This document shows, piece by piece, positions 32,505 to 42,000 of a stretch of DNA of 64,000 bases (positions within the stretch are counted from its first letter, which is position 1; each line of letters starts with the position of its first letter). The notes beneath the pieces were generated by a model, which was not told the origin of the DNA, did not search any database, and saw nothing but the letters and a program-made list of their open reading frames with translations. Position numbers and translations under genes: made by a program. Source of the stretch: Drosophila persimilis (Eukaryota; Arthropoda; Insecta; Diptera; Drosophilidae); the NCBI RefSeq assembly GCF_003286085.1, contig NW_020825636.1, positions 1-64,000 of the forward strand, written 5' to 3'.

Positions 32505-32627
32505 CAGCATGGACTGCGATATGCGTTCAAAATGTCGATGTTCATGTGTCCTGCAGTTCACACGATGACGCACAGTTTGCTGCGTTCTTCATCGACCCAT
32601 GAGCCGAGTGATCCACCGCTTAGAGTG
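32505..32627 (-). rRNA. 5.8S rRNA: 5.8S rRNA
   Basis: The 123-nt gene includes ACTCTAAGCGGTGGATCACT at its 5' end, GATGAAGAACGCAGC in the middle and GCAGTCCATGCTG at its 3' end. Length and sequence are those of Drosophila 5.8S. The end positions may be off by one or two nucleotides. Confidence 0.96.
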
Positions 32628-32923
32628 ATTAAAATTTGTTTATTCATTTATTTGTCAGATATGTCTTTATTGAAAGAAATTAAAAATACACCATTTTACT
32701 GGCATATATCAATTCCTTCAATAAATTTTAGTTTTATCCTAAAAGAATGTTGCGAAATGTCTTAGTTTCATATAAGCGATATATTACCATATTGTTAAAT
32801 AATATAATATGTATTTTGGCTTGTTTGATAATTATCAATTTATATAAAAGTATTAACCTGAAATCAGGTACAACATTGTACTTTTTAGGCTGTTGCATTA
32901 ACCAATGTATGCCCATAGCTATG
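32628..32923 (-). other. ITS1 remnant, joined to truncated 18S
   Basis: About 296 nt of AT-rich spacer lie upstream of 5.8S. It is shorter than usual for Drosophila ITS1 and meets 18S internal sequence at its upstream border, so a deletion probably took the start of ITS1 together with the end of 18S. Confidence 0.8.
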
Positions 32924-34128
32924 ATACTTCCCCCGGAGCCCAAAAGCTTTGGTTTCCCGGGAAGCGACTGAGAGAGCCATAAAAGTAGCTACACCCAATT
33001 GCTAGCTGGCATCGTTTATGGTTAGAACTAGGGCGGTATCTGATCGCCTTCGAACCTCTAACTTTCGTTCTTGATTAATGAAAACATCTTTGGCAAATGC
33101 TTTCGCTTAAGTTAGTCTTACGACGGTCCAAGAATTTCACCTCTCGCGTCGTAATACTAATGCCCCCAAACTGCTTCTATTAATCATTACCTCTTGATCT
33201 GAAAACCAATGAAAGCAGAACAGAGGTCTTATTTCATTATCCCATGCACAGAATATTCAGGCATTTGAAGCCTGCTTTAAGCACTCTAATTTGTTCAAAG
33301 TAATTGTACCGGCCCACAATAACACTCGATGAAGAGCACTAATGCAGGTTTTTAAATAGGAGGAATATATAAAAAAATACAAGTACTTAATTATATATAA
33401 GAACTCCACCGGTAATACGCTTACATACATAAAGGTATAGTACTAACCACAATTGTAAGTTGTACTACCCGTATGAAGCACAAGTTCAACTACGAACGTT
33501 TTAACCGCAACAACTTTAATATACGCTATTGGAGCTGGAATTACCGCGGCTGCTGGCACCAGACTTGCCCTCCAATTGGTCCTTGTTAAAGGATTTAAAG
33601 TGTACTCATTCCAATTACAGGGCCTCGGATATGAGTCCTGTATTGTTATTTTTCGTCACTACCTCCCCGAGCTGGGAGTGGGTAATTTACGCGCCTGCTG
33701 CCTTCCTTAGATGTGGTAGCCGTTTCTCAGGCTCCCTCTCCGGAATCGAACCCTGATTCCCCGTTACCCGTTGCAACCATGGTAGTCCTAGATACTACCA
33801 TCAAAAGTTGATAGGGCAGACATTTGAAAGATCTGTCGTCGGTACAAGACCATACGATCTGCATGTTATCTAGAGTTCAACCAATGTAACGATCTTGCGA
33901 TCGCTTGGTTTTAGCCTAATAAAAGCACACGTCCCATAAGGTCCGTGTTTTAATTGCATGTATTAGCTCTAGAATTACCACAGTTATCCTAGTAACTGTT
34001 AACGATCTAAGGAACCATAACTGATATAATGAGCCTTTTGCGGTTTCACTTTTAATTCGTGTGTACTTAGACATGCATGGCTTAATCTTTGAGACAAGCA
34101 TATAACTACTGGCAGGATCAACCAGAAT
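32924..34128 (-). rRNA. 18S rRNA: 18S rRNA, 3'-truncated (about 1205 of ~1995 nt)
   Basis: The reverse complement starts ATTCTGGTTGATCCTGCCAG, the universal 18S start, and continues through CGGCTACCACATC- and GCCGCGGTAATTCC-type conserved blocks to CTCCGGGGGAAGTAT, which lies at about nucleotide 1200 of the gene. The remaining ~790 nt, including the decoding-site helix and the 3' end, are absent and replaced by spacer DNA. It cannot make a functional small subunit rRNA. Either a real deletion or an assembly join is possible. Confidence 0.92.
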
Positions 34129-34729
34129 AATGTTTTCGTTTCGTGCGCATACGCTCACATATGTAAATATTTGACAACTCAATAATACTTTTGAATAAAA
34201 AAAAAAAAATAAATAAATATTTTTTATCAACAGTTTATGAGAATTTGTTAAACGATTGTGGCCATTTTTATATAGCATACACATTCGCCATTTTTCTCTA
34301 TATAAATATATATATTTTATTATATAAATTTTTTTTTCGTTCAAAAATATCTTTTTATTTGCACTTAATATATTATCACACGTATATAGGCTTAAACCAA
34401 TATTAATTGTGTTTAAACTATGTATTTTGACAACAAATTTAAAATTTATCCAATTTCGTATGCGTTTTTTGTGATATACATTAAATAAAACCAAACACAT
34501 GAGTTCATGTGGAATGGAATTTATATATTTTGGCAATATTTGAATTTGCATATAAATCGCTTTGATTATATGCTGGTACATTGTTGAAATGGCACTCATA
34601 CAATATTTAATCATATAAGACCATTTCCAAAAATTCACGATAATAATTCGAAACAGAAATGATATATACTAAATAGTATATATCTTGGTTAGTTTCACTA
34701 TATTATCTTTATTAAGATCAATTTGAAAA
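34129..34729 (-). other. External transcribed spacer, part adjoining 18S
   Basis: AT-rich DNA lies directly upstream of the 18S 5' end. The rest of the spacer, next to the promoter, is on the far side of the DINE-like block (37981-38034). No protein gene is seen on either strand that is supported by more than chance AT-rich frames. Confidence 0.8.
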
Positions 34730-35816
34730 CGAGGGGGAACGTTGTGAGTTGCTGCGGACACCGCAACTCTACAGTTATACCCGATACTAAGTCAGTATGG
34801 GTCTCCTCCGGCAGATGGCGCTAATATTAAGCGACACGACAAAGAGTGTGTGCGAAAGAGACAGAAAATCAGTCTGAGCGTGATGTCGGGCGCTGCGTAG
34901 CCACTGCAAATTGATTTGTTCCTTTTGGCTACAAAAATGATCCGATCTGATCCAGATTCAGCAACCTGATAGATATGGTCATTATCTATGATTCTGCGTT
35001 TTTAGTTTACTCGAATCTGCCATATTGTGGATGCAACAGATTTTCGTCCTTTGTGTGGGCGGAAGGGGGTGGGGCGAAATTTTGAGATATACGTTTTATA
35101 GTGAGATCTAACAGGAGTGCGGACACTAAATTTGGTTACTCTAGCCTTAATACTCTCTGAGATTTGTGAGTATCCCCAGATTTGCATCCTTTGCGGGGGC
35201 GGAAGGGGGTGTGGCGAAATTTTGAAACAAACTCGTCTCGGTCTGATATATTAGGAGTGTGGATACCAAATTTGGTTGCTCTAGCTTTTATAGTCTCTGA
35301 GATCTAGGCGCTAATGTTTTACTCTAAGCAAAGCCGCCTATGCTACCTGTGTGTTAGAGAGAGACAGGGCGAGAAAAAATGAAATTGTTTTCTTGATGCT
35401 GGCTATAATAGTAATACGATCCAAGTCAGATTCTGCAGTCTAAAAGATATGGTCATTCTCTACGATTCTGCGTTTTTTGTTTTCTCGTATCTTTAAAATT
35501 GTGGATGCCACAGATTTTCGCCCTTTGTGGGGGCGGAAGTGGGCGGGGCAAAGTTTTGAAATATTTTTGGAGCAGTGACATATCACAGAAGTCTGGATCC
35601 AAAATATCGTTGCTCTAGCTCTTATAGTCTTTGAGCATTAGGCGCTGAAGGGGACGGACAGACGGACAGACGGACGGACGGACAGACGGACAGACAGACA
35701 TGGCTCAATCGACTCGGCTATTGATGCTGATCAAGAATATATATACTTTATGGGGTCGGAAACGATTCCTTCTGGACGTTACACACATCCACTTTTACCA
35801 TAAATCTAATTAATAA
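34730..35816 (+). mobile_element. DINE-1-like noncoding interspersed repeat, copy 1
   Basis: The copy begins CGAGGGGGAACGTTGTGAG, carries a GGACAGAC microsatellite near its far end (about 35650-35700), then GATGCTGATCAAGAATATAT and a 3' end near CCACTTTTACC. The arrangement of conserved ends plus an internal tetranucleotide repeat resembles DINE-1/INE-1 (Helitron-derived) repeats of Drosophila. The family name is tentative. It has no coding capacity. Confidence 0.65.
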
Positions 35817-36921
35817 CGAGGGGGAACGTTGTGAGTTGCTGCGGACACCGCAACTCTAGAGTTATACCCGATACTAAGTCAGTATGGCACTCCTCCGGCA
35901 GACGCCGCTAATATTAAACGACACGACAAAGAGTGCGTGCGAGAGAGACAGAAAATCAGTCTGAGCGTGATGTCACGCGCTGCGTAGCCACTGCAAATTG
36001 ATTTGTTCCTTTTGGCTATAAAAATTATCTGATCTGATCCAGATTCAGCAATCTAATAGATATGGTCATTATCTATGATTCTGCGTTTTTAGTTTTCTCA
36101 AATCTGCAATATTGTGGATGCAACAGATTTTCGTCTTTTGTGTGGGCGGAAGGGGGTGGGGAGAAATTTTGAGATAAACGTTTTATAGTGAGATCTAACA
36201 GAAGTGCGGATACCAAATTTGGTTACTCTAGCTTTAATAGTCTCTGAGATTTGTGAATATCCCCAGATTTGCATCCTTTGCGGGGGCGGAAGGGGGTGTG
36301 GCGAAATTTTGAAACAAACTCGTCTCGGTCCGATATATTAGGAGTGTGGATACCAAATTTGGTTGCTCTAGCTTTTATAGTCTCTGAGATCTAGGCGCTA
36401 ATGTTTTACTCTAAGCAAAGCCGCCTATGCTACCTGTGTGTTAGAGAGAGACAGGGCGAGAAAAAATGAAATTGTTTTCTTGATGCTGGCTATAATAGTA
36501 ATACGATCCAATTCAGATTCTGCAGTCTAAAAGATATGGTCATTCTCTACGATTCTGCGTTTTTAGTTTTCTCGTATCGTCGAAATTGTGGATGCCACAG
36601 ATTTTCGCCCTTTGTGGGGGCGGAAGTGGGCGGGGCAAAGTTTTGAAATATTTTTGGAGCAGTGACATATCACAGAAGTCTGGATCCAAAACATCGTTGC
36701 TCTAGCTCTTATAGTCTTTGAGCATTAGGCGCTGAAGGGGACGGACAGACGGACAGACGGACAGACGGACAGACGGACGGACGGACAGACAGACATGGCT
36801 CAATCGACTCGGCTATTGATGCTGATCAAGAATATATATACTTTATGGGGTCGGAAACGATTCCTTCTGGACGTTACACACATCCACTTTTACCACAAAT
36901 CTAATATACCCCAATACTCAT
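35817..36921 (+). mobile_element. DINE-1-like repeat, copy 2, direct tandem of copy 1
   Basis: It repeats copy 1 closely over about 1.1 kb, with a longer GGACAGAC microsatellite (about 36738-36795). It extends a little further, to AATACTCA next to the centre of the inverted repeat. Confidence 0.65.
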
Positions 36922-37980
36922 TTTGAGTATCGTTTCCGACCCCATAAAGTATATATATTCTTGATCAGCATCAATAGCCGAGTCGATTGAGCCATGTCTG
37001 TCTGTCCGTCCGTCCGTCTGTCCGTCTGTCCGTCTGTCCGTCCGTCCGTCTGTCCGTCCCCTTCAGCGCCTAATGCTCAAAGACTATAAGAGCTAGAGCA
37101 ACGATGTTTTGGATCCAGACTTCTGTGATATGTCACTGCTCCAAAAATATTTCAAAACTTTACCCCGCCCACTTCCGCCCCCACAAAGGGCGAAAATCTG
37201 TGGCATCCACAATTTCGACGATACGAGAAAACTAAAAACGCAGAATCGTAGAAGATGACTATATCTTCTAGAGTGCAAAATCTGAACCAGATCGTATAAT
37301 TATTATAGCCAGAATCACGAAAACAATTTCACTCTTTCTCGCTCTGTCTCACTCTAACACACAGGTTTCATGGTCGGTTTTGCCAATTGCAAAATATGAG
37401 TTCAAGGATCTCAGAACCTATAAGAGCCAGAGCAACCAAATTTGGTATCCACACTCCTGTGATATCGGACCTTGACCGTTTCGTGTCCAAATTTCGCCAC
37501 ACCCCCTTCCGCCCCCGCAAAGGACGAAAATCTGAGGCAACCACAAATCTCAGAGACTATTAAGGCTAGAGTAACCAAATTTGGTACACACACTCCTTTA
37601 AGATGTCACTATAAAACGTATATCTCAGAAGTTCGCCCCACCCCCTTCCGCCCCCACAAAGGACGAGAATCTGTTGCATCCACAATATTGCAGATTCGAG
37701 AAAACTAAAAACGCAGAATCATAGATAATGACCATATCTATCAGATTGCTGAATCTGGATCAGATCAGATCATTTTTATAGCCATAAGAAAGAAATCAAA
37801 TTGCAGTGGCTACGCAGCGCCCGACGTCACGCTCAGACTGATTTTCTGTCTCTCTCGCACGCACTCTTTGTCGTGTCGTTAAATATTAGCGGCGTCTGCC
37901 GGAGGAGAGCCATACTGACTTAGTATCGGGTATAACTCTAGAGTTGCGGTGTCCGCAGCAACTCACAACGTTCCCCCTCG
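36922..37980 (-). mobile_element. DINE-1-like repeat, copy 3, inverted
   Basis: It is the reverse complement of the same family, ending CTCACAACGTTCCCCCTCG at 37980. Both ends match copy 2 closely, but the middle (about 37250-37440) is diverged. Copies 2 and 3 meet tail to tail around the short palindrome ATACTCAttttGAGTAT (36914-36930). Confidence 0.65.
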
Positions 37981-38034
37981 TTTTTCATTATAAAATTTTC
38001 ATATGAAATATACCATGCACGAGACTACCACTCC
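37981..38034 (-). other. Start of external transcribed spacer below the Pol I promoter
   Basis: These about 54 nt follow the promoter core in the rDNA sense and match the spacer repeats at 3576-3630 and 38250-38300. They are cut off by the DINE-like block. Confidence 0.7.
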
Positions 38035-38086
38035 CTATATAGGTTTTCTGCCACGCTTTCCGCAAATCGGGTATTTTTACTTGAGA
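38004..38086 (-). promoter_or_regulatory. Pol I promoter core, most gene-proximal
   Basis: TATATAGG (38035-38042) is followed in sense by GAGTGGTAGTCTCGTGC. Of the two cores in this spacer it is the nearest to 18S, so it is the likely pre-rRNA start. Similarity to the D. melanogaster initiator is by recollection of its short core. Confidence 0.65.
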
Positions 38087-38273
38087 GTGCCTCTTAACAA
38101 TAGTTTCTTTTCGTATTTTAATAAAAAATACAATACTATCACTTCAAAATTATTCATATATATTAAGAAATATATGTATATTCATATAAAATACACAGAC
38201 ATTGCCGGCTAAGTATATTCCCCATATCATATGAAATAAATTAATAATTTTTCATTATAAAATTTTCATATGA

Positions 38274-38358
38274 AATATACCATGCACGAGACTACCACTC
38301 CCTATATAGGTTTTCTGCCACGCTTTCCGCAAATCAGGTATTTTTACTTGAGAGTACC
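38274..38358 (-). promoter_or_regulatory. Spacer promoter copy
   Basis: A second TATATAGG core (about 38303-38310) lies 266 bp upstream in rDNA sense. Duplicated promoters in spacer repeats are normal for Drosophila rDNA. The repeat is cut at 38358 by the BEL element. Confidence 0.65.
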
Positions 38359-38833
38359 TGTTCGGGCGAAGCCCGAGTGTAAATTTTATACCATTGTTTT
38401 ATTGCCTATCAATTCACTTTCTTTTCTATTTTGGTCATTATACTAAACTAACGTAACGTAAGCGTAGCTTTATCTATGCTCGCTCAGCAACATGCTCTCA
38501 TTTAATCATCTATTCTTATCTATGCTCGCTCTTGTTATCTTTTCTTTCCTATGCCGTCGCTAAGCCGTCAGCAGCTGCGCCTGCTCTAGCAGTTACCGCT
38601 TGATATAGTTGGAGAACAGACCCTTTTGTCCCCAATCTATTACTTTGGCTCGAGATCGGCTCGCTTGCCTCATCCAAGTGTGTCACTCTAATACTATTGT
38701 AAAAGGCTCTGGCATCTTCGGCCACCCTCAACACACAAAATACCTATAATAAAATTTATAACGTTTTCGGAAATTAATAATTTGTGAAATTATTGAACAA
38801 TCATAGTCAGCGAAAAAGCTCGTTGTCTCAACA
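38359..38833 (+). repeat. 5' LTR of BEL/Pao element
   Basis: 475 bp, beginning with the short hairpin TTCGGGCGAAGCCCGA. I see one clear difference from the 3' LTR (CTTTCTTTTC versus CTTTCATTTC). Confidence 0.93.
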
Positions 38834-38851
38834 TTTGGTGACCCCGACGTG
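38834..38851 (+). other. Primer binding site of BEL/Pao element
   Basis: TTTGGTGACCCCGACGTG directly after the LTR is the expected place and form of a tRNA primer site. Confidence 0.65.
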
Positions 38852-39090
38852 ATCGTCAGTAACAATTTGGAAATAAACAATTATAAACAGTGAAAATTAT
38901 CCGCTAAACATAACTGTTCGAACGCGAAGCGGTTAGTTCCCATTTCGTCGCGCGCTTGCTTACAAGCACTAATACAGCTACGTGCATTAGCGGCTTCGGG
39001 TTCGCTGCACTTGCGCTTGCATACCAAAAAAAATCAAACGGTTGGTTCTTCGATTCTTCTTTGTGCTTTGCTCGCTGCTGCCTGTCGAAA

Positions 39091-42000
39091 ATGGATGAGT
39101 CTAATGACGTGCCGGAAAACAGGGTGTCTTTTTACAAACTAAAGGCACTCTCAATATACAACAAAGCCGTTTCACTTCGAGAGACGATATTGAATGATGA
39201 AAACAACCCAATCAGTGAAGATGCGCTAAGTGTTCATTTAAAATTCTTGGAAAAAATATCCGACTCATTTAATGTTACTCATTCTAATTTAGAAGAGCTT
39301 GATGTAAGCGAAATTGGCAGCGACTTAAGCAACAATTTTGAGGATTTGGCGATGGAAATCGAAGTTCGTATTCGCTCAGCACTCCGCAGGACTACCCAGA
39401 ACATGCCGCATCACTCAACGATACGACCCGAGCTCAACGTTACTGCCTCCGGAAATGTACGGTCACGATATCATATTCCTGACATTAAACTTCCCACTTT
39501 CCGTGGAGGTTATACTGAGTGGGCAGACTTTTACTCGATGTTTAGCACAGTAATAGATCAGGAGCCCTTTCTATCAAAGATTGAGAAGTTCCAGCACCTG
39601 CGCTCATGTTTGGATGGACCTGCCCTGGAGGCTGTTCGCTCTTTGGAAGTATCGGAGAGCAATTATGATATTGCATTGGACATTTTAAACAATCGTTTCA
39701 ATAATAAACGTTTAATCTTTCAGGCACACGTCGCTGAGATTCTGAGGCATGAGAAGGTTGAAGATGGGTCAACTACAAAGCTACGTACTTTATCGGACAA
39801 GCTTCATTCTCACATGAGAGCGCTTAGATCGATGGGTACCATGGAGGAAATAGCTGGATGCATCATCGTTCACTCCACATACAAGTATCTCGACTCTGAT
39901 ACCAGGACCAAATGGGAGGAGCTGTCGCCCCCTAACGTCATACCAACATGGGACCATTTTTCGGCTTTTTTGGAGACCATGGATCAAGCTATGTTGATTC
40001 AAATCCATAGCAGTCAGGTTGGAAAACATAAACGAATCACTCATTCAAAACACAGTCTTGTTGCTACAAATACAATCGTATTGGAATGCGTGTTCTGTGA
40101 TAATAAAGGGCATAACATTTACAGCTGCACTCGCTTTGGAAACCTTTCGCCATCTTTGCGTCTTAGAGAGGCAAGGAAGCTTAGAGTTTGCTTCAACTGT
40201 TTGAAGAAGGGACATCGGAATACCTCCTGCAGTTCAGGCTCTTGTCGCACATGCGGTGAAAAGCATCATACCCTTTTACATATCAACAATCCGCTGCCTA
40301 CGTCAGTTAACACGGAACCTGCAAACGCTACTACGTCTCCTATTCAGACAGACTTATGCCCAGGCCCCAATCTTTCAAGTTCTCTTGTTGCCGCTTCATC
40401 ACCATGCTCGCCTCCTGCTCAGAATCTTAGCTCAGACGTAGTGCTTCTAGCCACGACAGTCATTATGATAAAGAGTCGAGTTGGTGATCTTCTTCCTTGT
40501 CGGGCTCTTCTGGATTCAGGCTCTCAGATTAATTTAATAACCTCTCGCTTTGCTCAGAGGCTTCAGCTGAAACGAGCCAAAGGGTCGGTATCAGTATCGG
40601 GTATCGGCGCTGATTCTGCATTTCACACGGAAGGTTCAGTTAATTTGGTCATTCAATCCAGGACTTCCGATTACTTCACGAGTCTCACAGCTCTCGTTGC
40701 TCCACGTATTACAGGAAACCAGCCTGCTTCTTCATTTGATGTATCCAAATGGGAAATGCCATCCAATATCAGCCTTGCTGACCCACACTTTAACAAATCT
40801 CAGCGCATCGATGTACTTATTGGAGCCAGCTTATTTTACGACATTTTATGCGTTGGACAGATCAAATTGGAGAGGGGACTTCCTATAATACAAAAAACCC
40901 GTCTCGGCTGGGTTGTCACAGGTGGAGGTCAGTACTCCCGCAGCTCAGTGCTCCTAGCTGCCTCTAATTCGACGGAATTGAGTCAAACGCCTACCGTTGG
41001 TTTGGATGAGCTAGTGCGAAGGTTCTGGGAAGTGGAAAACTGCCACGGTCCCGCTACAGAAGCAACAAAGGAGGAAATTGCTTGCGAGGAACATTTCAAA
41101 AAACATTGCGGTCGGCTTCCAAGTGGCGAATATTGCGTTCAATTGCCTTTAAAGCTGAGTGACAGTCTTCTTGGAGATTCTTATCAACAAGCCTATCGCA
41201 GATTTCTCAATCTAGAGCGCAAGTTGGTTCGCAAACCGCTTCTCAAGGCCCAATACGCCGCATTTATAAAGGAATACGTCGATTTGAATCACATGTCCCC
41301 TGTCAAAAGTGACGCACTTAAACAATGCAAATTTTTTCTTCCTCATCACTGCGTCTTAAGAGAAGACAAAACCACCACAAAACTCCGAGTAGTTTTCGAC
41401 GGATCCGCTTGTACATCTACAGGATATTCCCTCAACGATATATTGATGTCAGGCCCAACAATTCAGCCAAAGTTAGTTACGACTCTTCTTCGATTTCGTA
41501 CCTTTCGTATAGCATTGACTGGTGACATTTGTAAAATGTATAGATGCGTCCGTGTCTCGCCCCAAGATAGTTTTCTGCAGTGCATACTGTGGCGTGACTC
41601 ACCCCTCGAGGAGCTAAGGACATTCAAGCTGGATACCGTGACCTATGGAACGAAACCAGCAGCATTTCTGGCCGTCCGTTCTATGCACCAACTAGCGGCA
41701 GACGAGAGTTCGTCATATCCAATTGGCTCTGAAGTTGTGCTGCGGGACTTTTACGTGGATGATTTGCTAACGGGGGGAGATACTACAAATGAGGTGCTGG
41801 AAATAATTCGCCAGGTGTCAGGACTATTAGCCAAAGGAAATTTCAAGATCAGAAAATGGTGTTCCAACGATACATATGTACTCGATCAAACACCCCATGA
41901 AGATAGGGAAACATTTGTTAAATTTACTGATGGCAGCGATGTAACCAAGACGCTAGGTTTAGCATGGAATCCCACTTCGGATGAGCTATTATTTTCATTC

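Noticed and set aside
33916-34638. 240-residue minus-strand ORF at the 18S 5' end and ETS
   Set aside because: It begins in AT-rich spacer and runs into 18S rRNA sequence with no recognisable protein features.
35640-35700. GGACAGAC repeats as a CRISPR-like or regulatory array
   Set aside because: The repeats have no spacers and are a simple microsatellite inside a eukaryotic interspersed repeat.
38549-38734. 61-residue minus-strand ORF in the BEL LTRs (also 44494-44679)
   Set aside because: It occurs in both LTRs only because they are duplicates, with no sign of a gene.
38956-39090. Upstream extension of the BEL polyprotein from a TTG
   Set aside because: The ATG at 39091 is a better start, and the extension is low-complexity leader without family resemblance.
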